Part shown: in pieces, positions 26,946-36,277 of the stretch
How the letters are laid out: each line of letters begins with the position of its first letter
Numbering within the stretch: the stretch's first letter is position 1
Source of the DNA: Flavobacteriaceae bacterium
Lineage (GTDB): Bacteria; Bacteroidota; Bacteroidia; Flavobacteriales; Flavobacteriaceae
Direction of reading: 5' to 3'
Assembly (NCBI GenBank): GCA_028825365.1
Contig: JAPKAF010000004.1
Coordinates: 1-53,219 of the forward strand
DNA: 53,219 bases
Program-made: the position numbers and the translations under genes
The notes under the pieces: model-generated
The model's input: the letters and a program-made list of their open reading frames with translations, nothing else
Told to the model about the DNA's origin: nothing
Databases searched by the model: none

Positions 26946-29552
26946 TTAATTAATTATTAGTTTATGATTATATATCACACCATTATTATTCAAGTTTAAT
27001 ATGTAAACTCCTGAACTAATACTCTGTAAATTAACATTGATTTTATTTTCAAAATTATAATTTCCTTCAAAAACTATCCTGCCATTTAAATCAATTAACT
27101 TAACTGTAGTAGCGCCATCAATAAATTGAGAAACAATATTTACTGACCCGTTAGCTGGGTTAGGGTAAACTCTCGTCATATTTTCAATATCAAGAACACT
27201 TAAGACTTCACAGTTCTCTAACGAAGGGTCTTCATCTGGTGGCAAACTAAAATCTTCAATTTGATCTGTCCTATTTCCACTATCTCCCTGAGATGCATTG
27301 TATCCAAGTCCTCTATTTGCAAAAACTTCCCAAATAAGGCATTGATCCTGACCTCCTGTAGAAGCCAAGTCTGCAGCAAGTATAGCATCTCTACCATCTA
27401 TAAAGCCAGGGCTACAAGGTTGTAATTTTAATCCATCTAGAACTAATTGCATTACCTTATTGTTTCCTCCAGTACCGTTAAACAAGTCCGAGTCAAATCC
27501 ATATTTATCTATATATGCCCAAGTTAGATCCCATAACATTGTAGCAAAAACAAAGCCTACACCATGAGGTTCACTAACAGTTGATTCGTTATTTGAATCT
27601 CCGTAGGTAAAATTGTTAATTGAAAAATCTGTAGTATATGGTGCGTTTCTAATACCATTACCATCAGCAGGTCTTGACGAAGCGAAATTACCAATACCTC
27701 TAGGATCAACAGCAGTATCACCTTCTTCAATTGTAATCATTAATCCAAACCAATCAGACCAGCCTTCACCCATTTGTTCGGCATTATTCAAGCAGCCTGC
27801 AGCACCGGCACCACCTGTTAATCTTTGTGAAATTCCATGACCATATTCGTGAGAAACAATTCCATTATCAAAGCTTCCGTCTAAATCATTAGAACCGATT
27901 AATGATACGCTTATTGTTATTCCGGATTCTAACTCAGATATTAAATCATTTCCTAAATCTTGCGCAACCATAATTGATGGAATTGTAACACTTCCGCCAT
28001 CTGCACCTCCTCCCATATTAACAGCTGATCCCGGAACATTATTTACAATGATAACGGCTACTGCGCCTTCTGCTTGTGCCGCTAATACTTTGAAGCCAAA
28101 TTCACATGTTCCTCTTCTAATAACAGCAATTTTACCTGCAATTTCACTTCCATTTGTAATGGTTTCGCAAGCGTCATAAATATCACCACCTAATACAGGG
28201 TCATCAGTAACTAATGCTAGATCTGCTGTTACAGGAGATTCAGTTGGTAATGAATCTCCAAAATCAGGTGTGCCAGCAGAGTATGAACCTGAAGAAACCC
28301 CATTATTTATTGTTAATGTTTCAGAGCTAGTTCCAGTCCATAAATACATTGTCATAGAAGGATTTCCTCCGTCAGCAGGAGTTCCAAAGCTAGCGTTATT
28401 CATTCCGTCACCATCTTGACCATCAGCAATAACTGAATCTCCACTCCCCCATGGAGAGGTAGAGTTTCCGTAATTATTTTCTTGAAAATTCCCGCTTTGC
28501 TCGTCAAATCCATATTGATACCATATATCATGCATCATATTGTTGATGTAGAATAAGTTAGTTAGAGAGGCGTCTTGATAACCAATTGGTTGTTGATCAA
28601 AATTAAGTTCAAAATCAAAATTTAACTCAGATGTACCATCGGGAGAGTACCCGTTGCCTCCTAGCCCATCTATATCTTCTCTAGCCCAAACATTGTTACC
28701 TCTAGTTATAGTATATTCTGGACCTTCTATACCGTCTGTGTCATGCCATCCGTAAGGAGAAGCTACATCACTAGAAGGTTCTGATAAGAGTTGTCTTGGT
28801 CCGTGAATTGGACTTTCGGCTGGTAATGCAAAAACATTGTATGAAGATCCGTCTGTTAATATGGATTGTGTTTCACTTTCTTGAATATATGTTTTTGGAC
28901 TATTATTCTGATTATTTTTATGATCTTGATTAGACTCAAAACTACAGTTTATAATCCAATCTGATTTATTAAGAATCTCTCCATTTAGAGCATCTACTCT
29001 AACACTATACCAAAACTTTCCATCTAAAGTGTGAATACTTAAATCCCATACTAGATTAATAGAACTTTCACTATTGTTAAAATAAGCTAAATCAACAGGA
29101 ATATCGTGTTGTGAAACTCCACCTGAACTAAAAATAAAACTATTATCATCAGAACTCAATTCTCGTAAGTTAGTAGCAGCTGACAAACCATAATGATTTA
29201 TCACATTAAGAATTGCATCATTCGGGCTTATAATTGGGGTACTAGAATTAATTTTTTCTGTTATATTTTTTAAGAAATTATTTGTGTAGTAAAATACCTC
29301 ACTGTCTTTTATAGAAATTGTAGAAATTGCATTATGAATCTTTATTCCGTTATGTGTCTGATTGATGTATAATATTTTCATACCCATACTCTTAGAATCA
29401 ATTTCATTATTAATAGAAAACTCATCAACATCAGAGTCTATTAACATATAACTGGACTTAGTCTCTTGAAGATACTGCTCAATTATTGTATTTGATTGAT
29501 TTTGAGAAAGAATTGAAGTTGAAATTAAAAAAAGAAAAAGTAGATTTTTCAT
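26946..29552 (-). CDS. M36 (fungalysin-like) metallopeptidase with PA and T9SS sorting domains
   Basis: A secreted zinc protease of 868 residues: signal peptide (1-16) and an FTP-type propeptide region (about 20-200). The catalytic domain starts around 240 and is interrupted by a protease-associated (PA) domain (about 440-552, with IAVIRRGTCEFGFKVLAA). The zinc site is SHEYGHGISQRL (His568, Glu569, His572), with the third ligand in GEGWSDW (Glu596). The last 75 residues (VYPNPANGSVNI... SSGVYILNL) are a type A sorting domain. This predicts type IX secretion to the surface or medium, where it would digest proteins. It depends on a T9SS encoded elsewhere. Confidence 0.93.
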   Translation of the reverse strand: MKNLLFLFLISTSILSQNQSNTIIEQYLQETKSSYMLIDSDVDEFSINNEIDSKSMGMKILYINQTHNGIKIHNAISTISIKDSEVFYYTNNFLKNITEKINSSTPIISPNDAILNVINHYGLSAATNLRELSSDDNSFIFSSGGVSQHDIPVDLAYFNNSESSINLVWDLSIHTLDGKFWYSVRVDALNGEILNKSDWIINCSFESNQDHKNNQNNSPKTYIQESETQSILTDGSSYNVFALPAESPIHGPRQLLSEPSSDVASPYGWHDTDGIEGPEYTITRGNNVWAREDIDGLGGNGYSPDGTSELNFDFELNFDQQPIGYQDASLTNLFYINNMMHDIWYQYGFDEQSGNFQENNYGNSTSPWGSGDSVIADGQDGDGMNNASFGTPADGGNPSMTMYLWTGTSSETLTINNGVSSGSYSAGTPDFGDSLPTESPVTADLALVTDDPVLGGDIYDACETITNGSEIAGKIAVIRRGTCEFGFKVLAAQAEGAVAVIIVNNVPGSAVNMGGGADGGSVTIPSIMVAQDLGNDLISELESGITISVSLIGSNDLDGSFDNGIVSHEYGHGISQRLTGGAGAAGCLNNAEQMGEGWSDWFGLMITIEEGDTAVDPRGIGNFASSRPADGNGIRNAPYTTDFSINNFTYGDSNNESTVSEPHGVGFVFATMLWDLTWAYIDKYGFDSDLFNGTGGNNKVMQLVLDGLKLQPCSPGFIDGRDAILAADLASTGGQDQCLIWEVFANRGLGYNASQGDSGNRTDQIEDFSLPPDEDPSLENCEVLSVLDIENMTRVYPNPANGSVNIVSQFIDGATTVKLIDLNGRIVFEGNYNFENKINVNLQSISSGVYILNLNNNGVIYNHKLIIN

Positions 29553-29586
29553 ACATTTTAGATTTGGGGAATCGTTAAATAAGTTG

Positions 29587-29594
29587 CAAAAATA
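29587..29594 (-). promoter_or_regulatory. -7 box (TATTTTTG) for the M36 protease
   Basis: Exact TAnnTTTG match on the minus strand, 34 nt before the start codon. A -33 TTG is not clear. It would drive the M36 protease and tadA. Confidence 0.4.
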
Positions 29595-29629
29595 AGTAAT
29601 TATTTCGAACTCTATTAATTAAGATATGT

Positions 29630-29657
29630 TTTGATAAACTTAATTATGTTATTTTTG
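29630..29657 (+). promoter_or_regulatory. Bacteroidota-type promoter for dxs
   Basis: TTTG at 29630-29633, 16-bp spacer, then TATTTTTG at 29650-29657, 38 nt before the dxs ATG. Both elements fit the consensus; the spacer is slightly short. Confidence 0.6.
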
Positions 29658-29695
29658 CATAGTACACTAACTAACAGAGATAATTATTTAATAAA

Positions 29696-31465
29696 ATGAC
29701 CTTAGAATTTTTAAATAAAGTCAATAATGTTGATGATTTACGAAAACTTTCTGAAAAAGATTTATTTGGATTAGCAAAAGATCTTAGAGAGTTTATAATT
29801 GATGTTGTTTCTAAAAAAGAGGGGCATTTAGGTTCAAGCTTAGGTACTGTTGAATTAACAATTGCTCTTCACTATGTATTTAACACCCCAATTGATAAAT
29901 TAGTTTGGGATGTCGGTCATCAAGCTTATGGTCATAAAATATTAACAGGCAGAAAAAACAGCTTTCATACAAGTAGGGAGTTTGGAGGAATTAGTGGTTT
30001 TCCAGAAATAAATGAAAGTGAATTTGATAGTTTTGGAGTAGGACACTCTTCTACCTCAATCTCTGCAGCTTTAGGAATGAGCTTAGCCTCTAACATAAAA
30101 CAGGAATTTGATAAAGAACATATAGCTGTAATTGGTGACGCATCTATCGCTAGTGGTATGGCATTTGAAGGGCTAAATCATGCTGGTGTTACTAATTCTA
30201 ATATTACCGTAATTTTAAATGATAATTCTATTGGAATAGATCCTAGTGTTGGGGCTTTAAAAAATTATTTAAGCAATGTAAAAGTAAATAGCAAAAAAAC
30301 AGATAATATTTTTGAGTCTTTAAATTTTGATTATTACGGCCCTATTGATGGGCATAGTATTGATTCATTATTAACAGTATTTAAAAAAATAAAAAATAAA
30401 AAAGGGCCTAAATTAATACATGTTATTACAAAAAAAGGTAAGGGATTAAAACTCGCAGAAGAAGATCAAATAAAATATCACTCACCTGGAAAGTTTGATA
30501 ATAAAACTGGAGTTATTATTAATAGCAAAGTGAAAAATTTACCACCCAAGTTTCAAGATGTATTTGGATTAACCATATTAGATTTAGCCAAGAAAAATAA
30601 TAAAATTATAGCCATTACTCCAGCAATGCCTACTGGAAGTTCACTAACTCATATGATTAAAGAATTGCCTGACAGGGCTTTTGATGTTGGGATAGCTGAA
30701 CAACACGCTGTGACACTTGCAGCCGGTTTTGCATCTCAGGGATTAATTCCGTTTTGTGTAATTTACTCTACTTTTTTACAAAGAGCCTATGATCAAATTA
30801 TTCATGATGTAGCCATACAAAAACTACCTGTGATTTTTTGTGTAGATCGAGCTGGATTAGTTGGTAATGACGGGGCGACTCACCATGGAGTTTTTGATAT
30901 TGCTTTTCTTAGGTGTATTCCAAACTTGACGATTTTTGCACCAAGAAACGAAATAGAATTAAGAAACATTCTATATACATCACAACTAAATATTGAAGGC
31001 CCAATTGCAATTAGATACCCCAGAGGGAGAGGATTAATCTTGGATTGGAAAAAAAGTTATAATAAGATAAAAATTGGTCAAGGTGAGTTAATTCATAGCG
31101 GGAAATTATTATCTATTTTGTGTGTAGGTACTATAATAAATGATGTAATAAATATTGCTGAGGAGTTAAACTTAAGCCTATATGACATGAGGTTTATAAA
31201 ACCTTTGGATTTAAATATTTTACATAACGTATGCCAACTTGGGGATAAAATAATAACTATTGAGGATGGTGTTGTTGCGGGCGGTTTTGGTAGTGCTGTT
31301 TTAGAATTTATGGCTGAAAATAACTATACAAATAAAATTAAGATTTTAGGAATTCCAGATTTCTTTATCAAACATGGTGAAACCAGTAAATTAAAAACAT
31401 CTATTGGACTTGACTCTTTAAGTCTAAGAAAAACTATTGAAAGTTTTAAAAATGATTGCCACTAA
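29696..31465 (+). CDS. dxs: 1-deoxy-D-xylulose-5-phosphate synthase
   Basis: Condenses pyruvate and glyceraldehyde-3-phosphate, using thiamine diphosphate, as the first step of the MEP isoprenoid pathway. At 589 residues it is a little shorter than E. coli Dxs, as is usual in Bacteroidota. The order is THDP domain with DVGHQAYGHKILTGR and VIGDASIASGMAFEGLNH, then the pyrimidine domain with DVGIAEQHAVTLAAGFA (catalytic Glu) and the VDRAGLVGNDGATHHG stretch, then a transketolase C-domain. It supplies IPP to the prenyl synthase at 16256. Its 3' end overlaps convergent dgt by 20 nt. Confidence 0.96.
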   Translation: MTLEFLNKVNNVDDLRKLSEKDLFGLAKDLREFIIDVVSKKEGHLGSSLGTVELTIALHYVFNTPIDKLVWDVGHQAYGHKILTGRKNSFHTSREFGGISGFPEINESEFDSFGVGHSSTSISAALGMSLASNIKQEFDKEHIAVIGDASIASGMAFEGLNHAGVTNSNITVILNDNSIGIDPSVGALKNYLSNVKVNSKKTDNIFESLNFDYYGPIDGHSIDSLLTVFKKIKNKKGPKLIHVITKKGKGLKLAEEDQIKYHSPGKFDNKTGVIINSKVKNLPPKFQDVFGLTILDLAKKNNKIIAITPAMPTGSSLTHMIKELPDRAFDVGIAEQHAVTLAAGFASQGLIPFCVIYSTFLQRAYDQIIHDVAIQKLPVIFCVDRAGLVGNDGATHHGVFDIAFLRCIPNLTIFAPRNEIELRNILYTSQLNIEGPIAIRYPRGRGLILDWKKSYNKIKIGQGELIHSGKLLSILCVGTIINDVINIAEELNLSLYDMRFIKPLDLNILHNVCQLGDKIITIEDGVVAGGFGSAVLEFMAENNYTNKIKILGIPDFFIKHGETSKLKTSIGLDSLSLRKTIESFKNDCH

Positions 31466-32774
31466 TTTTCTTATACGTTATTACCGCTTGTGTGTCTGAC
31501 ATTGATGAAATGTAATGGCATACACCTAACAATCGATTATAAAGATTGGAGCCAGAGAGGTTGAATTTTTTAGGCAATAATTCTAAAATTAGCTTATCAT
31601 AACTACTTGAATTACCATTTTCGTTATTATTTAAAGAGGTAATAAATATATCTAATAACTTATTTATAATATTATAACCTGCAATTTCTTTTTCAACCAC
31701 ATCTCTTGATTGATAAATATTACTTACACTAAGTTTTATTATATCATTTATTTGTGCAGAAAATTTACTTTTATCTAATAATGCAGATGTAAAATTACCT
31801 TGTAATATTTCTTCTTCGTTAGTTATGAAAATATCTACAACTTCATTAATTAGCGTATTAATAGCTAATGCTCTTAGGTAGCTTACTCTATCTTGTTTAT
31901 TAGTAAGTGAGTTATACTTACTAGTATTTATACTATCCCTTACTAGATTAATTAAGTATTCAAGTGCAAACTCTTCTTCTATAAGGCCTAAATTAATTCC
32001 ATCTTCAAAGTCAATAATAGTATAGCAAATGTCGTCCGCTGCTTCAACTAAGTAGGCTAGCGGATGTCTAACTTTAGTTTTATTTATAATTAAACCTAGC
32101 TCAGTGAAAACTTCATTAAATATTTGTAATTCACTTTGAAAAATACCAAATTTTTTATCACAAACGTTATTTGTAGGCTTGAATGGCAAAGACTCCTTTG
32201 GGTATTTAATAAATGCACCCAGAGTAGCGTAGCTTAACCTTAACCCACCTTCTCTTCCAGTTCTAGACTGAGTTAATATTTTAAAGCCATTAGCATTACC
32301 TTCATAATCACATAAATCTTGGTATTCTTTTTTAGATAAATCTTGTGCAAATTCGATACCGTTTCCTTTCTTAAAGTATTGTCCTATTGATTTTTCACCA
32401 CTATGACCAAAAGGAGGGTTACCTATGTCATGTGCTAAAGATGCAGAAGCAACTATAGCCCCAAAATCATTAGCCTGATATCCATGTGTAGCTTGAAGAT
32501 GTGGATATTTAGTTAATATTTTAGTTCCTACCTTTCTGCCCAAAGATCTGCCTACAACACTGACTTCTAAACTATGTGTTAAACGGGTATGTACAAAATC
32601 ACTATCAGAAAGTGGTATAACCTGGGTTTTATCTTGTAAACTTCTAAATTCAGAAGAAAATATTATTCTATCGTAATCGACCTCGAAGCCTAATCTAGTC
32701 TCATCTTCTTCTTTTCTTATTCTTTTAGTTGTATCTCCTTGACGCTTAAGTGAGAGTAATTGTTCCCAATTCAT
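31446..32774 (-). CDS. dgt: dGTP triphosphohydrolase (HD superfamily)
   Basis: Hydrolyses dGTP to deoxyguanosine and triphosphate, lowering the dGTP pool. The product from the ATG at 32774 is 442 residues. An upstream TTG at 32819 would add 15 hydrophobic residues that do not belong to the family, while MNWEQLLSLKRQGD is a typical start. The HD metal site is visible: His in RLTHSLEVS (His67) and the HD pair in SLAHDIGNPPFGHSGE (His115-Asp116). It lies opposite dxs with a 20-nt tail overlap, so each message carries antisense to the other's end. It complements the nrd genes in controlling dNTP pools. Confidence 0.93.
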   Translation of the reverse strand: MNWEQLLSLKRQGDTTKRIRKEEDETRLGFEVDYDRIIFSSEFRSLQDKTQVIPLSDSDFVHTRLTHSLEVSVVGRSLGRKVGTKILTKYPHLQATHGYQANDFGAIVASASLAHDIGNPPFGHSGEKSIGQYFKKGNGIEFAQDLSKKEYQDLCDYEGNANGFKILTQSRTGREGGLRLSYATLGAFIKYPKESLPFKPTNNVCDKKFGIFQSELQIFNEVFTELGLIINKTKVRHPLAYLVEAADDICYTIIDFEDGINLGLIEEEFALEYLINLVRDSINTSKYNSLTNKQDRVSYLRALAINTLINEVVDIFITNEEEILQGNFTSALLDKSKFSAQINDIIKLSVSNIYQSRDVVEKEIAGYNIINKLLDIFITSLNNNENGNSSSYDKLILELLPKKFNLSGSNLYNRLLGVCHYISSMSDTQAVITYKKISGNHF

Positions 32775-32852
32775 ATTTATAAATTTTTCTATTGGCAAGA
32801 TAATTAAAATCAAGAACAAAAATTTGTTTAATTTCTTAACATTGGCTTAACA

Positions 32853-32880
32853 TTGTATACTCCTAATAGTAGGATATTTG
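32853..32880 (+). promoter_or_regulatory. Promoter for the porin-phosphate transporter operon
   Basis: TTG at 32853-32855, 17-bp spacer, then GATATTTG at 32873-32880 (one mismatch to TAnnTTTG), 22 nt before the porin ATG. Confidence 0.55.
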
Positions 32881-32902
32881 TACTAATAAATTTATTCACG
32901 TT

Positions 32903-33910
32903 ATGAAAAAATACTTGATTGCACTTAATTTATTACTACTTCCTCTGATGAGTTTTTCACAGGAATCTAGTACAGATTTCTTAGCGTCAGGGCAACCACA
33001 TTTCAAAGTTTTTTGGAATTACAATTATGATTTTACTGAAAATGTAACAAAGGTTAGTGCATTTGAAGTGTCTAGAGTTTATTTAGGATACAAGTACTCA
33101 TTTAATGAAAATATTTCTGCTAAGATTACGTATGATATTGGAAAAAATGATGCTGGCAGCTCTCACACAGCTTTCCTTAAAATCGCACAACTAGACTGGA
33201 AAATTAATTCAGTTTTTAAGTTAAGTCTAGGAATGATAGCAGCAAAACAATTTAACGATCAAGAGAGAATTTGGGGGTATCGATACATTTATAAAACATT
33301 ACAAGATGAATATAAGTTTGGAAGTAGTGCTGATTTAGGGGTTAATGCAGAATTAAAAATTTCAGATAATTTAACTTCAAATATATTCATTGTTAACGGA
33401 GAAGGCCACAAAGACATCCAAGGTGACGACGGGAATCATCGATTTGGAGCAAACTTAATTTATAAATTAAACAGCAATATCATCACTAAGGTTTACTATG
33501 ATACCCATGCAGTGATCGATTCTAAGGCAATAATTAACGTAGGTTTATTTGCTGGTTATAAGTCTGATAAATTTAGTTTTGGAGCTGAATATAATAAAAT
33601 GCAAAATGGTGAAACATTTAAAGACGCTAAAGAGAATCATGATTTAATAGGTTTATCATTTTATGGAAGTTATTTATTGGATGATAAATTTGAAATATTT
33701 GTAAGATATGATAAACTTTCTTCTAATACTGTTGAGGAAGGTTTGACAAATTGGAATTATGAAAATGATGGTGATTTTAATTTGATAGGAATTGAATACA
33801 AGGCTTTAAAAGGGGTTAAATTCTCTTTAAACACTAGAATGTTTAGTTATAATAATTCAGATATTAGCAACTCTTCATTAGTATATATCAATGCAGAGTT
33901 TAAACTTTAA
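32903..33910 (+). CDS. Outer-membrane porin, probably for phosphate
   Basis: A 335-residue exported protein with a signal peptide (MKKYLIALNLLLLPLMSFSQ). It then alternates hydrophobic and polar residues in strands separated by turns, as in a beta-barrel (for example ISAKITYDIG, FKLSLGMIAA, KFSFGAEYNKM). It ends YINAEFKL, an outer-membrane-like last strand. It resembles the general phosphate-selective/OprO-like porin group but I cannot name a subfamily. The Pit-type transporter starts 9 nt downstream, so the pair probably moves phosphate across both membranes. That substrate assignment is inference from the neighbour. Confidence 0.75.
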   Translation: MKKYLIALNLLLLPLMSFSQESSTDFLASGQPHFKVFWNYNYDFTENVTKVSAFEVSRVYLGYKYSFNENISAKITYDIGKNDAGSSHTAFLKIAQLDWKINSVFKLSLGMIAAKQFNDQERIWGYRYIYKTLQDEYKFGSSADLGVNAELKISDNLTSNIFIVNGEGHKDIQGDDGNHRFGANLIYKLNSNIITKVYYDTHAVIDSKAIINVGLFAGYKSDKFSFGAEYNKMQNGETFKDAKENHDLIGLSFYGSYLLDDKFEIFVRYDKLSSNTVEEGLTNWNYENDGDFNLIGIEYKALKGVKFSLNTRMFSYNNSDISNSSLVYINAEFKL

Positions 33911-33919
33911 AAGAAAAAA

Positions 33920-36205
33920 ATGGAAAATATTTATTTATTAATGATAGTTGCATTAGCTGTTTTAGCTATTGCTGATTTAATTGTAGGTGTGAGTAATGAC
34001 GCAGTAAATTTCTTAAATTCAGCGATAGGCTCTAAAGCCATTTCATTTAAAACCATTATGATTGTTGCTAGTGTTGGGATAGCCATAGGAGCGGTATTCT
34101 CAAGCGGTATGATGGAGGTTGCTAGAAAGGGTATTTTCAACCCTGGAGAGTTTATGTTTAATGAAATAATGATCATTTTCATGGCCGTCATGATTACTGA
34201 TATTCTATTACTAGATTTCTTTAATTCTATTGGGATGCCTACATCTACAACTGTTTCGATTGTATTCGAATTATTAGGCGCAGCAGTTGCTATGGCATTA
34301 ATAAAAATTGGTGCTGATAGTGGAAACTTTTCAGACATAGTTATCTATATAAATACGTCCACCGCCACCAAAATAATATTCGGTATTCTTCTATCAGTAG
34401 TCGTCGCATTTTCAATAGGAGGGATTGTTCAATGGATTTCAAGATTGCTATTAACTTATAATTTTGAAAGTAAAGCAAGTTGGGTGAGTGCAGTTTTTGG
34501 CGGATTAGCCTTAACAGCAATTACATACTTTATTTTAATGAAAGGAATTAAAGGAACTCCTTATGCAAAGTTAAGTTTTGATCTTATCGGTGGATTAACA
34601 ATAAAGGATTTTCTTGAAACAAAAATAACTCCAATAATAGCAGTAAGTTCCTTGTTTTGGTCATTATTTTCATATGGTTTAATCGTATTTTTTAAAACTA
34701 ATATTTATAAACTAATTATACTAGTTGGAACCTTTGCCTTAGCATTAGCCTTTGCAGGTAATGATTTAGTAAACTTTATAGGCGTACCAATAGCAGCTTG
34801 GCAGTCATACGAAGCTTGGGTAGTTTCAGGTGTTCCTGCAAATGAATTTAGCATGGAAGTGTTGGCTTCAAAAGTACCTACTCCAAATGCATTACTGCTT
34901 TTTGCAGGAATGATAATGGTTTTAACTTTGTGGTTTTCTAGTAAAGCCAAGAGAGTTGTGAAAACATCCATAGATTTATCTAAACAAGGAAATACTAAAG
35001 AGAGGTTTAATCCAAATTTTCTTTCTAGACTATTAGTTAGATCAGCAACAAATACATCAGCATTAATTGATAAAGTAACCCCAACATCACTCAACAACTT
35101 TATTGAAAAGCAATTTGAAGAAAAAAACATTGTAACAGCTAAAGTAAATGAAGAAGATAAACCTGCCTTTGATTTAGTTAGAGCCTCTGTGAATTTAATG
35201 GTAGCTGGAATACTGATCTCAATTGCTACTTCTTATAAATTACCTCTTTCAACAACATACGTAACCTTTATGGTAGCTATGGGTACTTCGTTAGCCGATA
35301 GAGCATGGGGAAGTGAGAGTGCTGTTTATAGAGTAGCTGGCGTCTTAACAGTAATTGGTGGTTGGTTTTTTACAGCGATAGTTGCTTTTTCAGCAGCTGC
35401 AGTTATAGCATTTTTAATAAACATTTCTGAATTAATGATTGCGGTATTCCTTTTTGGTATAGTGATAATGGGGGTGAAAAATTATTTAAAAGGTAAAGAT
35501 ACAGTTCATCAGGACGAAGAAGATGAGTTATCTATCGGGGAGAGTAGCTCTTTACAAGGAGTTATCTTTGAAAGTTCAAAGAATATTTCTAAGGTTATTA
35601 AACGTGGTGAAAAAGTTTATACAAATGCTATTGAAGGTTTATCCAAGCAAGATTTAGATTTATTGAAAAAAAATAAAAAACAAACTGCTAAACTTTCAAG
35701 AGATGTTGATGAATTAAGAGATAACCTCTTTTATTTTATAAAAAACCTAGATGAGTCAAGTTTAAATGCTAGTAATTTTTATATTAATCTACTAGGTTAC
35801 CTACAAGATATAACTCAATCACTTGAGTATATAAATAATAAAAGTTATAAGCATGTTAATAATAATCACAGTAAATTAAAATTAACTCAGATAAGAGAGT
35901 TAGTGGAAGTCAATTCCAGTATCAGTAATTTGTTTAATGAAGTGAATGAATTATATAAAAACAAATCATTTAGTAAGATTCAATCTATCATTAAGCAAAA
36001 AAATGACATATATAACTTAGTTCAAGATAAAATTCTGGCACAGGTAGCTAGAACTAGAAATGAAGAAAATAGTCCAAAAAATACTACTTTATACTTCAGC
36101 ATATTACAGGAAACTAAGGACTTATTAAATGCTGTTATGAATTTATTGTCAGATTATAATGAATCGCATGACTCATCAATTAAGCCTGCAAAACTAGATA
36201 AATAA
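33920..36205 (+). CDS. Pit-family inorganic phosphate transporter fused to a PhoU-like domain
   Basis: A 761-residue inner-membrane transporter. The two inverted Pit repeats are marked by signature motifs, VGVSNDAVNFLNSAIGSK near the N-terminus and AFAGNDLVNFIGVPIAAW midway. About ten membrane helices extend to residue 525. The last roughly 220 residues (about 540-761) are soluble and helical, rich in Lys, Asn and Leu, and look like a cytoplasmic PhoU-like domain fused to the carrier. Plain Pit proteins have about 500 residues or fewer. PhoU proteins gate phosphate uptake, so the fusion may act as a built-in brake. A terminator follows at 36230-36258. Confidence 0.9.
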   Translation: MENIYLLMIVALAVLAIADLIVGVSNDAVNFLNSAIGSKAISFKTIMIVASVGIAIGAVFSSGMMEVARKGIFNPGEFMFNEIMIIFMAVMITDILLLDFFNSIGMPTSTTVSIVFELLGAAVAMALIKIGADSGNFSDIVIYINTSTATKIIFGILLSVVVAFSIGGIVQWISRLLLTYNFESKASWVSAVFGGLALTAITYFILMKGIKGTPYAKLSFDLIGGLTIKDFLETKITPIIAVSSLFWSLFSYGLIVFFKTNIYKLIILVGTFALALAFAGNDLVNFIGVPIAAWQSYEAWVVSGVPANEFSMEVLASKVPTPNALLLFAGMIMVLTLWFSSKAKRVVKTSIDLSKQGNTKERFNPNFLSRLLVRSATNTSALIDKVTPTSLNNFIEKQFEEKNIVTAKVNEEDKPAFDLVRASVNLMVAGILISIATSYKLPLSTTYVTFMVAMGTSLADRAWGSESAVYRVAGVLTVIGGWFFTAIVAFSAAAVIAFLINISELMIAVFLFGIVIMGVKNYLKGKDTVHQDEEDELSIGESSSLQGVIFESSKNISKVIKRGEKVYTNAIEGLSKQDLDLLKKNKKQTAKLSRDVDELRDNLFYFIKNLDESSLNASNFYINLLGYLQDITQSLEYINNKSYKHVNNNHSKLKLTQIRELVEVNSSISNLFNEVNELYKNKSFSKIQSIIKQKNDIYNLVQDKILAQVARTRNEENSPKNTTLYFSILQETKDLLNAVMNLLSDYNESHDSSIKPAKLDK

Positions 36206-36229
36206 GTTTTTCTAATAGTATAAAAAAAA

Positions 36230-36258
36230 GCTCCTAATTAAATTAGGAGCTTTTTTTT
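36230..36258. terminator. Bidirectional rho-independent terminator
   Basis: A GC-starting stem GCTCCTAATT / AATTAGGAGC (36230-36250) is preceded by an A-run (36222-36229) and followed by eight T (36251-36258). It can therefore end both the rightward phosphate operon and the leftward nrdB-nrdA transcript, which converge here. Confidence 0.9.
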
Positions 36259-36277
36259 AATAGAAAAGATTAATTAT

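Noticed and set aside
32775-32819. Longer dgt product from TTG at 32819
   Set aside because: It would add hydrophobic residues foreign to the family; MNWEQLLS at 32774 is a typical start.
32842-32857. Possible sigma-54 promoter (TTGGC...TTGTA) before the porin gene
   Set aside because: The gap between the GG and the second element is one base short of the -24/-12 spacing and the second element reads TTGT instead of TTGC; a standard TTG / near-TAnnTTTG promoter explains the region better.
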